From positions 434,001-498,000 of the forward strand of contig CP064978.1 of the NCBI GenBank assembly GCA_016699515.1: a stretch of DNA of 64,000 nt, given 5' to 3'. The position numbers and the translations under genes are program-made. This document shows positions 45,083-56,142 of the stretch, piece by piece. Positions within the stretch are counted from its first letter, which is position 1; every line of letters starts with the position of its first letter. The DNA comes from Candidatus Peregrinibacteria bacterium. Its GTDB lineage: Bacteria > Patescibacteriota > Gracilibacteria > UM-FILTER-43-11. Under the pieces are notes generated by a model, which had not been told where the DNA came from, made no database searches, and saw only the letters and a list, made by a program, of their open reading frames with translations.

Positions 45083-46126
45083 ATGACACGAATTCAAAAA
45101 CTCCAAGCCAAGTTAGCCTCTCAAAAATTGGGCGGTGTGATTATTTCAAAGCCACAAAATGTACGCTATTTATCCAACTTTGTGGGCTCGAATGGTCGGC
45201 TTTTCATTACCCCCAAACGTGCGACTTTGATCACTGATTTTCGCTATCTTCGTTCAGCCCGTAAGCAAATGCCTAACGACATTGAGATTTATGATCAAAA
45301 AGAAGGGCTAAAAAAATTGGTGGGGCGTGTTAAAACGATCGGACTTGAAATGAATCACTTAACCCATGAACAATTTTTAGCCTTAAAAAAGGGGCTTTCG
45401 GGCGTTCAATTCAAATCGATTTCAGAGTGGGTCGAAACCATGCGCATGATCAAAGATGCGAATGAAATTAAAATCATCAAAAAGGCGGTGCACATTGCTG
45501 ACCAAGCCTTTTTGGAACTCAAAAAACATGTGAAAGCCGGGGTTTCGGAAGACGATTTGGAATGGAAGTTGCTTTCGATTGCGCGCGAGTTGGGGGCTGA
45601 TGGCTTTTCATTTCCTCCAATTATTTGTTTTGGGAAAAACACGGCCGATGTGCACCACATCAAAGAACCCAATACCCTCAAAAAAGGGGAGTCGGTGCTC
45701 ATCGATATGGGAATTGAATACCAAGGCTACATGACCGATATGACGCGCACTTTTTACCCTTGGGGAGCCTCGAAAGATGAACAAAAAATTTATTCATTAG
45801 TATTGGAGGCAAACCAAAAGGCGATCGCTGCTATCGAAGTGGGTAAAACTACCGGCGAGATTGACCTTGTGGCACGGGCCGTGATTGAGCAGGCTGGATA
45901 TGGCGACTACTTTGGTCATTCCACGGGGCATGGAGTAGGGCTCGAGGTACACGAATTGCCGCATGTTTCGACCAGGGCTAAAACCAAAATCGTTCCTGGA
46001 ATGGTGTTTACGGTTGAGCCGGGTATTTATCTCAACCACTTAGGTGGCGTGCGCATTGAAGACATGGTGTATGTGAACTCAAAGGGTCAGGTTGAGGTAC
46101 TTACTACACCGGAACGGGCTCTGTAA
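45083..46126 (+). CDS. M24 family Xaa-Pro aminopeptidase
   Basis: 347 aa. A creatinase N-domain (1-120) precedes the pita-bread catalytic domain. Metal ligands are visible: D in LIDMGIEY, D in MTDMTRTF, H in GHSTGHGVGLEVHE, E in FTVEPGIY and E in RIEDMVY. This set matches cytoplasmic prolidases and Xaa-Pro aminopeptidases, which trim peptides with proline at position two. Single gene. Confidence 0.93.
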   Translation: MTRIQKLQAKLASQKLGGVIISKPQNVRYLSNFVGSNGRLFITPKRATLITDFRYLRSARKQMPNDIEIYDQKEGLKKLVGRVKTIGLEMNHLTHEQFLALKKGLSGVQFKSISEWVETMRMIKDANEIKIIKKAVHIADQAFLELKKHVKAGVSEDDLEWKLLSIARELGADGFSFPPIICFGKNTADVHHIKEPNTLKKGESVLIDMGIEYQGYMTDMTRTFYPWGASKDEQKIYSLVLEANQKAIAAIEVGKTTGEIDLVARAVIEQAGYGDYFGHSTGHGVGLEVHELPHVSTRAKTKIVPGMVFTVEPGIYLNHLGGVRIEDMVYVNSKGQVEVLTTPERAL

Positions 46127-46229
46127 CCACGGTAAATTCATTGTTTTTTTATCTCATTTATGCGTGCATTATTGCGACGGGCTTTTATGAATTTATGACA
46201 TATTTTACCTATTTTTCAACCATGACTCC

Positions 46230-46258
46230 TTGCCAAAACTGGCCTAAAAAAGTATAAT
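46230..46258 (+). promoter_or_regulatory. Promoter of the 3D-domain gene
   Basis: TTGCCA (46230-46235), 17 bases, then TATAAT (46253-46258). ATG follows 25 bases after the -10, with no Shine-Dalgarno. Confidence 0.75.
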
Positions 46259-46283
46259 ATTCGGATTTTTGTAAAACAAAAAA

Positions 46284-47728
46284 ATGAATAAAATTATTAA
46301 AAAACAGCGTGCACTGGGGCTTTTATTTGCCTTGATGCTTGGGTGGATTCCCGCTGTTGGCCACGCACAAGAGGTGCGCACCTTTGCGGTGACTGCTTAT
46401 TATTCGCCTTTGCCAAATCAAACGGCCTATATGAGGGGTAGCTACGAAGCGGACATTCGTTTGAACGGCCGTGGCACCAATGGGGCGGATGGCACTCCGG
46501 TTTATGTGGGAATGCTGGCTGCTCCAAAAAGCTACGCATTTGGAACACAAATTTACATTCCTGGCCTTGGCGTGGGAACTGTGCATGATCGTGGTGGAGC
46601 CATATTGGCAAAAAAAGACTATGACCGCATTGATGTATGGATGGGATATGGTGACGAAGGGTTAGCACGCGCGCTTAATTGGGGATATCGTTTTGTAGAG
46701 GGCCAAATGGTCTCGGGCCAAACCGATACATTGGATTTTTCGTGGATTGCCACCAATCTTCCCAAACGCCTTCTGAACCAATCCGTTCAAAATCCCGATG
46801 TATTTGAGCCAAAAGTAACCGCCAATGATTCGGATGATATTCGAGAGTTGCAAACGGCACTGGCTTCTTTTGACTACTATCACGGAGAGATTCATGGCAC
46901 TTATGACGATGAAACCCGTCGAGCCGTCATCCGCTTTCAATTGGCCAATCAGTTGATCGATGCCGAAAATGGAGCGGGAGCCGGTGTTTATGGCCCCAAA
47001 ACACGGGCAGCGGTGAAGCAAAACTTAGAAACTTTCAATGCCGAGGTGGAGCGTGAACGAACGCGCATTGAGCAGAATTTAGCCAAAATGCAATCGGGAT
47101 TGGGGGTTCATAGCAGTGGAGAAGAGGTTTATTGGCTACAACAAATGCTTTGGGAACTTGGATATTACCATGGTGAGTTGGATGGCCGTTATAACGAAGA
47201 AACCGTTGAAGCCGTTTTCTCTTTCCAAAAAGCCCGCGGAGTGCTGAATTCCGATACGGATGCCGGTGCCGGATTTTTTGGCAAAAAAACACATGAAGCT
47301 TTGTTGATTGCGGTTGAGTCCCATGTCAATCGACTGACGGCTGCTCCGATTGAAAAGAGCATTTAGGTGCCTGCTCGGCGCGAATGGCCGGTGAATGTTC
47401 AATTGAGTGCTCCGCTGCCTTCGCACCAGCGTGAGCGGCTTTCTTTCGACACCAGTCTTTTTGTAAAATCGGAACTGACCGAGGCGGTGGTCGTGCGTTT
47501 TCGAATGAAATGGATTTGAATGATCAAGGTGACGACGTTGCTGCATTGCAAGCCATTTTGATTGATCAAGGTTATTTGGAAGCTGGATTGAATACCGGTT
47601 ATTTTGGTTTGCAAACTCAAAAAGCATTGATTCAATTTCAGGTGAATCAATCCATCATTCCTTACGAAACCGCGCCCGGAGCGGGGCGAGTGGGGCCCGC
47701 TACATTGAGCGCATTGAATCGGATTTGA
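46284..47728 (+). CDS. Secreted 3D-domain protein with peptidoglycan-binding repeats
   Basis: About 481 aa across a TAG (47364-47366) and a one-base deletion in the T run 47498-47501. A signal peptide (KKQRALGLLFALMLGWIPAVGHAQ) leads to a 3D domain (TAYYSPLPNQ ... GTVHDRGGAI ... DRIDVWMG), then three PG_binding_1 repeats starting DIRELQTALA, EEVYWLQQML and DDVAALQAIL. The 3D domain is a double-psi barrel found in cell-wall lytic transglycosylases and resuscitation factors. The linker between repeats two and three remains readable in frame after the TAG, so the stop is suspicious. Role: cell wall remodelling. Confidence 0.82.
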
Positions 47729-47780
47729 CTTTTTGTTAATTACATGTTAAATTTTGGGCTAATCATTAAGCATTTGCCCT

Positions 47781-48077
47781 ATGCTAGCAATGAAGCCTCG
47801 TGATCAACAGGATTCCTTACGTGCGAATACGTCTCCCGCATGCGAACGCGTGCGTGCTGCTGTTTTGGGTACGCTTCTTGGGTCGCCTCATCATCTTTCA
47901 GATTCTGACCCTAGGGTGCCTGTTTTTCGCGTTCCTGGTCCACGAAAAGAAAGTGATGCTGCGCTTGCAATGAGACATCGTAGGTATGAGTCTCGTCTTG
48001 GCGAATTGCCGCTTGTGCAAGCTTTGCGCGCTTTTTATGAAAAGTGTGACGCGAGTGGTAATCATTCTAACGATTAG
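47781..48077 (+). CDS. Small basic protein of unknown function
   Basis: 98 aa, arginine-rich and proline-rich, with no membrane segment. MRHRRYESRLGELPLVQALRAFYEKC near the end is the only regular helix-forming part. No family recognised. It lies between the cell wall protein and the permease on the same strand. Confidence 0.55.
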   Translation: MLAMKPRDQQDSLRANTSPACERVRAAVLGTLLGSPHHLSDSDPRVPVFRVPGPRKESDAALAMRHRRYESRLGELPLVQALRAFYEKCDASGNHSND

Positions 48078-48117
48078 AAAACCTTGCCTTTCCCTTGGGG
48101 AGGCGTACAATCGGCTC

Positions 48118-49451
48118 ATGTTATTCGACAGTCTCATTCAACATCGTGATTTAATTTTGTCGATCGGTATCTTTTCGCTTACTTTTGTAGGGATCGTTTT
48201 TGAGGTGTTTGATAAAGCGGTGGTGGCCATTTCGGGAGCAATTTTACTCCTTTTATTAGGAGTGCTTAGTTTTGAGCAGGCCATTGAATCGATTAATTTT
48301 GAAATCGTTGCTTTGCTTGGTGCCATGATGATTATTGTGGAAATTGCGCAAGAATCAGGTCTTTTTACGATGCTTAATTTTAAATTAGCCAAGTATTCCA
48401 AGGGCAATCCTTTTTTGATTTTTTGTTTTTTACTTTGGTGACCGCTTTCTCTTCCGCTTTTTTGGACAACGTCACCACGATTCTGATTGTAGTTCCCATC
48501 ACGGTTGCCATGGTAAAGGGGCTTGGTTACAGCCCGTTTCCGTTTGTATTGGCTGAGATTATGCTGTCCAATATCGGAGGGGCTCTTACGCTCGTGGGGG
48601 ACCCCCCCAATGTTTTGGTGGGAACCGCTGTGGGAATTACGTTCAACAGCTTTTTGGTCCACATGTCGATTCCGATTCTTTCCACAATCTTTTTTACTCT
48701 TTTGGCGTTTTATTTAGTGCGTTGGCGTGATCTTAAGCCGATTCACCATCACTTACCGCGCTTGTTGCTAAGCAATGTGCTGCTTAAAAAATTGGAATAT
48801 CAATATCAAAGTCGACGCTTGAGCGTTGCATACATCGTTAAGGCGGTGGCTATTTTAGTGCTCACCACCCTTGGATTTTTGCTCCAGTTTGCGTTGCATT
48901 TACCCATTGCGGTGGTGGCGCTCACCGGTGCATTTACGTTAATGCTGGTGGTGCACAAAAAAATTCACGTGGAACATGTCTTTAGTAAAATTGAATGGGG
49001 GACACTGGGAGTTTTTGTTGGTCTGTTTGTTGTGGTGGCCGGATTGGAACACACTGGCGTTTTAAGGGCGCTTGCTGAGCAAATTGTTCAATTGACGGAT
49101 AATTTCAACGTCCTTTTGTTGTTGATTTTGTGGAGCGTCGGAATGTTTTCGATGATCATCAATAATATTCCATTTGTAACGGTTATGATCCCTATTTTAA
49201 TGACCGTGAGCGATCATTATGTAGGCCACCCCCATGCAGGATTATTGTGGTGGGCTTTGATCATGGGGGCAGCCTTGGGTGGGAACGGCACCATGATAGG
49301 GGCGTCGGCGAACGTAATTGGGGTCGATTTGGCCCGTAAAGAAGGGGTGAATATTACTTTCTTCTCTTATTTAAAATACAGCTTTCCGCTCACGATTTTA
49401 TCGTTGGTGATCTGCTCAATTTACTTATTAATTTGGTCGCTTTATTTCTAA
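48118..49451 (+). CDS. ArsB/NhaD-superfamily permease (one frameshift)
   Basis: About 444 aa once one T is restored in the T runs at 48419-48431. Eleven to twelve helices. ALLGAMMIIVEIAQESGLF, SAFLDNVTTILIVVPI, NIGGALTLVGDPPNVLVG and GGNGTMIGASANVIG are family hallmarks (the DNVTT and GNGT...SAN repeats of ion-transporter superfamily members). These carry sodium, arsenite or organic anions across the inner membrane; the ion is not evident. Confidence 0.88.
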
Positions 49452-49476
49452 CGCCATTGTAAAAGAACTGTCGGCT

Positions 49477-50391
49477 TTGTTTCGCGAAATTGAGATGGAC
49501 TTGGGCACGCATCACTTTTGTATTTTGGTGCTTGATTCCTTTGTGCAAGCGCTCAAGCAATATCACATTCAGTCACGCCAGCAACTTTTTGAGCAATTTG
49601 ACGAAATTTTTCAGCTGATCCAAGAGGTTAAGCCGCGTTATGCTATTTTGATCGATAGTTTTTATAAAATTATACAACAGGCCAAGGGAAAGCCGGTTTC
49701 CAGCATTATTAAACACATTGAGGCGATTAAAAAAGGTTATGAAAAGGAATTGGTTGATTTGGCGAAGGTGTCTCAATCGATTGATTTAACCAACCGCACG
49801 GTTTTGATTTTTGATCATAGTCATTCGGTTCAAAATGCTTTGATTGCTCTCCGGAAAAAAGGGCAGCATTTTTCGGTGCTCATTGCCGAGCAGGATTTGA
49901 ACAAAACGGCCGACAATATCTCTTTGTTTCATCAGTACTCCATTCCGTTTAAAGTCGTTCCTGCCTATATGCTTTCACATTTGGAATCGTCGGTGGATGC
50001 CGCCTTTTTTGGTGCGGTCACTCTTCAAAACCAAGGGCAATTTGTGATGGATCCCGGTTCAAAATCGATCATTTCTGAAATGAAGCTCGAAAAAAAGCCG
50101 ATTTACGTTTTTTTAACCACTTCTAAATTTTCTTTGTGGCAAGCCGAAAGCTCCACCAGTGACATTTACGTGAAGGCTCACAAGCGCTGTCATCACGTTA
50201 TGAATGAAATTGAGTTTGATCGTATTAAATTTTCCCACGATCGGGTTCCGGTTGATTTGGTCGATCACATTGTTACTGAAAAGGGGATATTTGACGCCGA
50301 TGGAGTGCGCGCTGAATACGATCGCTTGAAGGCGATTCGCGATAAGGAGCGCAAGGCGTATACGTTATTCTCACAGAGCCATGACGATTAA
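49477..50391 (+). CDS. eIF-2B alpha-like sugar-phosphate isomerase family
   Basis: 304 aa from TTG 49477; ATG 49495 is also possible. The C-terminal half has the eIF-2B/ribose-1,5-bisphosphate isomerase outline: TVLIFDHSHSVQNALI, then IPFKVVPAYMLSHLESSVDAAFFGAVTLQNQGQFV and a final EKGIFDADGV. The family interconverts phosphorylated aldoses and ketoses (for example methylthioribose-1-phosphate or ribose-1,5-bisphosphate). Some usual glycine-rich residues are replaced, so substrate and activity are uncertain. Overlaps prmC by 11 bp. Confidence 0.65.
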   Translation: MFREIEMDLGTHHFCILVLDSFVQALKQYHIQSRQQLFEQFDEIFQLIQEVKPRYAILIDSFYKIIQQAKGKPVSSIIKHIEAIKKGYEKELVDLAKVSQSIDLTNRTVLIFDHSHSVQNALIALRKKGQHFSVLIAEQDLNKTADNISLFHQYSIPFKVVPAYMLSHLESSVDAAFFGAVTLQNQGQFVMDPGSKSIISEMKLEKKPIYVFLTTSKFSLWQAESSTSDIYVKAHKRCHHVMNEIEFDRIKFSHDRVPVDLVDHIVTEKGIFDADGVRAEYDRLKAIRDKERKAYTLFSQSHDD

Positions 50392-51217
50392 AACGCTCTT
50401 AAACCAGAGCGCTGCCGCTTTAGAACCCTATTCCGGCACCCCGCGATTGGATGTGGAAATTTTATTGGCACATGCCCTCAAAAGGCCGCTTGCTTTTTTG
50501 CTGTCGCATAATGAACAAAAAATTAGTTCAATAATTCGATGGCGTTTTGAGCGCTGGATTGAAAAGCGCAAGCGGGGAGTCCCTATTGCCTACCTTATCG
50601 GGCACAAAGAGTTTTATTGTTTGGATTTTAAAGTCAATTCGCACACACTCATTCCGCGGCCGGATACCGAAATCCTTGTAGAAACGGCTATTGATTTCAT
50701 TCAAAATATGCATGCCAAGACGCTTCCGCTGCTTGTGGATGTTGGAACGGGGTCGGGCTGCATTCCCATTGCCATTCTAAATTCCATTCCTCAGCTTAAG
50801 GCCGTTGCAACGGATATTTCCGGAGCGGCGCTCCGCGTAGCGAGTCAAAATGCCAAGGCTCATCGGGTTTTGGACCGAATGACTTTTTTGAAGTCAGATC
50901 TACTGGCCGGTTTTCACTCAGCAACGGTGGGGGATCGCGCTTGGGTGGTGACGGCCAATTTGCCCTACATTCCGCTTGGATTTCCGATGACGGCAGAAAC
51001 TACTTTTGAACCTCCGTTGGCATTATTTGCTGAGGATGAAGGATTATTTTTGTATAAAAAATTAGTACAACAAATCATTCCGCTCAAGCCCCTTGCCATT
51101 TTTTTTGAATGTTTTGATTTTCAGGTGCAGGCACTTTGCTCTTGCTTGCCGGGCTATCGCATGCAAATGACCCCCATGAGTGGACAGGCTTGCGTGGCCG
51201 CATTTTATCGCCTATAA
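50381..51217 (+). CDS. prmC: Release factor glutamine methyltransferase
   Basis: 278 aa. The N-domain contains RRW-type helices and GVPIAYLIGHKEFYCLDFKVN, then IPRPDTEILVE. The SAM site is VDVGTGSGCIPIAI and the catalytic motif reads TANLPYIP. In PrmC this is usually NPPY; here it is NLPY, which still offers Asn and Tyr for glutamine. It methylates the GGQ glutamine of release factors. Length and order of motifs are normal. Confidence 0.9.
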   Translation: MTIKTLLNQSAAALEPYSGTPRLDVEILLAHALKRPLAFLLSHNEQKISSIIRWRFERWIEKRKRGVPIAYLIGHKEFYCLDFKVNSHTLIPRPDTEILVETAIDFIQNMHAKTLPLLVDVGTGSGCIPIAILNSIPQLKAVATDISGAALRVASQNAKAHRVLDRMTFLKSDLLAGFHSATVGDRAWVVTANLPYIPLGFPMTAETTFEPPLALFAEDEGLFLYKKLVQQIIPLKPLAIFFECFDFQVQALCSCLPGYRMQMTPMSGQACVAAFYRL

Positions 51218-51267
51218 ATATCACTTGCGCTAGAGCTAGTTATGTTTTTTTGTCATACTCTGGCCTG

Positions 51268-51296
51268 TTGAGTTTTTGGCTTATTTTTGCTATAAT
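51268..51296 (+). promoter_or_regulatory. Promoter of the surface protein gene
   Basis: TTGAGT (51268-51273), 17 bases, then TATAAT (51291-51296), 33 bases before the GTG start. Confidence 0.7.
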
Positions 51297-51328
51297 GATC
51301 AGATTTAATTTAAAAAAATACAAAAAAA

Positions 51329-53789
51329 GTGAAAACGGCATCTGTTCTTTTACGGCTTGTATCACTCACTCTTGGCTCCCTTGTTTTTTGGGTCTCTTCG
51401 ACCTTTGCTGCTACGTTGCCGGTGCAGGTGATGGCTACCGATGCGGTGGCCGGCTACCCGGCTGCTTTTCGGACCTCACTCATCAACCCGGGTCAAGCGG
51501 TGCGATTTGTAGTCGAAAAACCCGATCACTCGGTGGTGCAAATTTCAGCTCAAGCTGATTTAGAAGGAGTGGCTAAGGCTGATTTTTACGGTCATCAAAC
51601 CAAAGTTGCCGGAACCTATCGAGTCGCAGTGGTGTACCCTGGCTCTTCGGACGCGTCGCCTCAGGCCAGTTTTAAGGTGTATCCCGATCGAGTTTCGGCC
51701 AGTCAGTCGACCCTTCGGAGCACGCTTCAGTTGGTTGAAGTGAATTCAGACGCCACCTTTTTGACGGCTACTCTGTACGATGCTTATCGCAATCCGATTG
51801 AGGGACATCGTGTTTCATTGATTTCCAGCCGTTCTGACGACACAATTACCGCTTTGCAAAATGGCATGACCAATGCACAAGGTGAAGCTAGCTTTAAAAT
51901 CAAATCTCGTTATGCGGGGTTTCCGTGTTTACCGCCATCGATACAACGGTGAATGAAACGCTTTTGGATCGTGAGGAAATAGTCTTTTTACTCCGACACC
52001 TGCTCCCACTACGTCCACGCGATCGTTTACTGATTTTTTGAAAGCGGACATTGGACAAGGGCTCGCCGAACCGGCTGCAGGACCTGTGGATCATTTTGCG
52101 ATCACCAAAGTTCCCAATCGCGCACGCGTGGGAGAACTCCTTTCTATTACTGTTACGGCGCAAGATTCGAGCAATAATGTGGTTAAAAATTATACCGGAA
52201 CCATTTTGTTTTCGGTTCCTGATGACGAAAATGCGGTTTTACCCAACCACGGGGAATATACCTTTAAAGATTCCGATCTGGGGACATTTACCTTCGACTT
52301 ATCACTTCAATTTTCTAAATTGGGTTTTCAGGCGATCCAGGTATTTGATCAAAACAACTTCCGAGTTTCCGGTGAATTTCCCATTGAAATTGTTACCGAC
52401 ACATCGGTGATTCCGGCCGGGACGTCTTCGGATCTTATGGTAAAGTCGCCTTCGGACGGATCTGAATTTGGAAATAATTTATTGATCATTACCGGCAGTG
52501 GACCCGAAAACATTAATTTGAAAGTATTTGATAATGATTTGCGCATTGGTGATACCGAAACCGATGGAGACGGATTTTTTAGTTTTGATGCCAAAAATTT
52601 GGTGAGCGGAACTCACACGTTTTATGTGATGTCGGAACGTGCGGAAGTTTCCAATTCGGTGACGGTTCTGATCGATACTATTCCTCCGGTTTTGAATGAT
52701 TTTCAGGTGAAGCCCAATGGGGCGGTTGCTCCCGGGGCCCTGATTACCATCACCGCCCAGTCCGAAGCGGATCTTGATTCAGCTACTTTGCGACTTCAAG
52801 GCATCGATACCCCATTGACTCCCAGTAGCGTGCCCGGTTCGTATGGCGCTACCGTTGCCGCTCCCGCGAACGATGGTTCTTATCCGCTCGATTTGGTATT
52901 GGTCGATCGCTTTGGAAATAAAGCTTCTTTGATGAATCGCTTCACCCTTTCGGTGCAGTCTCCCGATCCAATTTATCCACCTCAGGTAACCGGCGTACAA
53001 GCGGTTGCCACCGAACAGGGGATTGACCTATTTTGGTCCGGCGTTACTCGGCACGATCGACCCATTCAGTCCTATTCCGTTTATTATGGAACACGTTTTA
53101 ATCAATTGGATCAAGTGGCTCACTCGTTGGACGCGCGCACTCAATTCACTTTAACGGACTTAACACCTGAAACGCAGTATTTTATTGGACTGAAAGCCGT
53201 GGATACTCAAGGTTTGGAAAGTGAGGTATTGAGCGACGTGCTGGCGATTACCACTTTGGGTGATCCTGAAACCTTGCCGACCGCTTCGGTTTCGGCAGCC
53301 GGTTTAAAAGCCACCCCGCTTGATTCGGCGGTATTGCTTGAATGGCAGCCTTTCGACAGTATTCGGGCGTTTTATTATCAGGTACACATTGGATTTAATC
53401 CCGGCCAATACGATGATAGCCTGATTACTCCCGATAATCGTACCTCGATCACGGTTCCGGATCTGATTAATGGTTATCCTTATTATTTCGCTATTTCTGC
53501 CTTGGACGTGAATGGAAATCCTATTTCCGATCGTTCCGAACCGGTTCAGGTCATTCCGTACGGCGGAGGATTTCGCCCAGCTGCGCCCGTTACCGTGGGT
53601 ACTACGGTTACCGCAACCCATTCGAATCAGACCATTTACCGAACCCAACTTCAGAATGTGAATCGCAATGCCGATACCGGTCCTGCCTCGAATGCGCTTG
53701 TGATTTTGATTTCACTTACTTTGGCCCATTTTATGGTGCTAATTAAAAAGTCGATTCAATCCCATCGCACTTCATCTTCTTCTCTTTAA
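51329..53789 (+). CDS. Large surface protein with Ig-like and FN3 domains (two frameshifts)
   Basis: About 820 aa after restoring one G (51916-51919) and one T (about 51984-51989). A signal peptide (LRLVSLTLGSLVFWVSSTFA) is followed by invasin/bacterial Ig-like domains, including DHFAITKVPNRARVGELLSITVTAQDSSNN, further Ig-like sandwiches, and two fibronectin type III domains (VTGVQAVATEQGIDLFWSGV and VLLEWQPFDSIRAFYYQVHIG). A C-terminal membrane helix (ALVILISLTLAHFMVLI) anchors it. This is a cell-surface adhesin or structural protein, possibly for host contact; no ligand is evident. Confidence 0.85.
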
Positions 53790-53799
53790 GCTTTTTGCT

Positions 53800-55038
53800 A
53801 TGTTTCGACGCTTATTTCAACGTTTTTCTGCGGATCATCGTGCGATTCCTATCGGCATTAAATTGATTGTTTTGGTGATGTTTCTGCGGAGCGTGGGCTG
53901 GGGGTTTATCGACCCTTTTTACCCTTTTTATCTTGAGCAATTTCATGCCAATTATACTTTGATCGGTCTTTTAAGTTCGATCATTTGGATCGCTTCGTTG
54001 CTCACCATTATCCCCCTGATGCGTTTGACCGATCGCGTGCGCGAAACCACGTTGATTCATGATGGAGAGGTGATCTACATGTTGACCATTTTGTTTTATA
54101 TGCTGGCCGGCTATTTTTTAAGTTTACCTTTGTTGGTTGTTGCCTTACTTTTGAATGGAGTCGGTCACACACTGATGGTTGTGGGAAGCGAGGCTTATAT
54201 TCGCAAACATAACCCCAAAGGCGAATCGAAACCTTTTGCCTATTACACCACTTCTGACTATTTAGGGTGGGTGCTGGGTATGATTGGGGCAGCCTTTTTG
54301 ATTCCGTATTACCATTTCAACAACATGTTTTGGTTTGTGGTTCCCAGCATATTGGTTGGTCTATTCATCTTGCCGCACATTCGTGAGCGTGGTTTGCGTT
54401 CGGTGGTACATGGGTTCAAAAAATATTTCCATACATCCGGTGATTTTCTGGCCATATTCAGCGATCTGAAAACGCTGAACCTGCGAACCTTTTTCTTTTT
54501 ACTCATTTCATTCTTCGATGGAGGCATTCGCATGTTTGTTTATATTTTCATCCCGCTATTTGGTTTGTCGATCGATATGCCGCTCAGTACGATTGCCCTT
54601 TTGATGGCGGTGATGTATTTACCGTATGCGTTTAGCTTTTTTATGTCGGAAATCACGTCGCGTTTTCACCAACTTACCACCATTGCAACTGGTTTATTTG
54701 TGGGTGCGGGCAGTTTTATTTTGCTTTTCTTTATCGTGCACCAAACATGGATTTTGTTGCTGGTGTCCCTCACATCGCTATCGATGGCGCTGATTCGCCC
54801 CGCCTATAATGGCGCCATCAGTCGTTTAACTCCACGGCGGCTTTTGGGCGAAATCACCAGCTTGAATCACTTTGTGGAACGAATTGGACGTATTCTTGGG
54901 CCGATTATTACCGGCTTGGTAGCCGATCGCTTCGGTATTCCTTCTACTTTTTTGTTTGTGGCCGTGGTAGCCTTTTTGCTAGGAGGCTTAAGTTTGATTT
55001 TAAAACTTTATTACTCACCTCACGTTGAACCAGCCTAA
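53800..55038 (+). CDS. MFS transporter
   Basis: 412 aa with twelve membrane helices. The loop between helices 2 and 3 has PLMRLTDRVRETTLIHDGE, a variant of the MFS signature, and a long middle loop follows helix 6 (ERGLRSVVHGFKKYFH). NHFVERIGRILGPIITGLVADRFGIPSTF near the end is also typical. The substrate is unknown. Overlaps the next gene by 14 bp. Confidence 0.87.
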   Translation: MFRRLFQRFSADHRAIPIGIKLIVLVMFLRSVGWGFIDPFYPFYLEQFHANYTLIGLLSSIIWIASLLTIIPLMRLTDRVRETTLIHDGEVIYMLTILFYMLAGYFLSLPLLVVALLLNGVGHTLMVVGSEAYIRKHNPKGESKPFAYYTTSDYLGWVLGMIGAAFLIPYYHFNNMFWFVVPSILVGLFILPHIRERGLRSVVHGFKKYFHTSGDFLAIFSDLKTLNLRTFFFLLISFFDGGIRMFVYIFIPLFGLSIDMPLSTIALLMAVMYLPYAFSFFMSEITSRFHQLTTIATGLFVGAGSFILLFFIVHQTWILLLVSLTSLSMALIRPAYNGAISRLTPRRLLGEITSLNHFVERIGRILGPIITGLVADRFGIPSTFLFVAVVAFLLGGLSLILKLYYSPHVEPA

Positions 55039-56115
55039 AACTATTTTTACCATCGGGGGCGCTACCATCGACCATTTTATCAAGGCACCGGGTCATAAAA
55101 TCATGCGCTTGGAAGGAACGGATCATTCAGACCAATGGATGTGTCTACCTTATGGTGCTAAAATAAAAATCGACCATGTTCAGGAGACTTTTGGGGGGGG
55201 GGATGTAACACGGCCATTGGCTTTGTCCGGATGGGTTTTAATGCTCATTATGTGGGAATGATTGGCGAGTTGTATGGCGAGCCCTTGCTCAATCATTTGG
55301 AATCAGAAAAAGTGAATACAAAATTTGTTCAAAAAACCAATCAGGATCGTACCGGTTTTTCGACCATCCTCAATTCGTTTGAAGGCGATCGTACCGTCAT
55401 GGTCTATTCCGGTGCCAACCAGTGGTTCAACGCTTCTCATTTGCCCTTAGAAGCGATGAAGAAGGCGGATTTAATTTTCTTGAACCATTTGAGTGAGCCT
55501 GATTCGACGGTGATCGATGCCCTCGCTACGTTTTTTGAACAGAATCCCACTATTTCGCTCGCTTGGAACCCCGGTGGAAAGCGACTACAACAGGGGGCTG
55601 CGCGATGGCAGCACTTGTTACGTCACGTCAATGTACTTTTTTTGAATAAACAAGAAGCGGCTTTATTTAGTGGTAAAAACCCGATTCGTAATTTGCCCGA
55701 AGGGGATGAGCCTGGCTGCCAGCTGCATGTTTCTCGTTCGTATTTGCCCACCTACGCCGATGACGTGACCGAGATGATGGCTGAGCTGTTGCAGTACGGA
55801 GTGCAACAGGTGGTGATTACGGATGGTCGCAATGGCGCCCAGGCAACCGATGGTAAACAGTTGTATTTTTGTCCGGTGGTCAGCTGCAAACGTGTGGATA
55901 GTTTAGGCGCAGGCGATGCCTTTGCAACCGGCTATATGACGGCCTTTTTGGCTGAACAAAACTTGAATCATTCCTTAAAGTATGGTACGATTAATGCGTA
56001 TCACGTTGTGAGCCGTTTCGGTGCTCAGGCAGGATTGCTTACTTGGGATCGTTTACAGGAGTCGTTACAGAAAGAATCCATTGATGTTCGCTCCACGCCC
56101 TTTCCCACCTTTTAA
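55025..56115 (+). CDS. PfkB-family carbohydrate kinase (one frameshift)
   Basis: About 363 aa with a TTG start and one G restored in a run of ten G at about 55192-55202. The N-terminus is FTIGGATIDHFIKA, followed by ETFGGGGCNTAIGF, the substrate-binding glycine motif; the C-terminus has VDSLGAGDAFATGYMTAFL, with the catalytic Asp of GAGDAF. Members phosphorylate ribose, fructose, adenosine or similar sugars with ATP. The substrate is not clear. Confidence 0.9.
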
Positions 56116-56142
56116 CTTTTACCTTTTCACTTAAAAACAAAA

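Noticed and set aside
55192..55202. Programmed frameshifting at the G run in the PfkB gene
   Set aside because: The same type of break occurs in unrelated genes without slippery-site context, so a sequencing cause is simpler.
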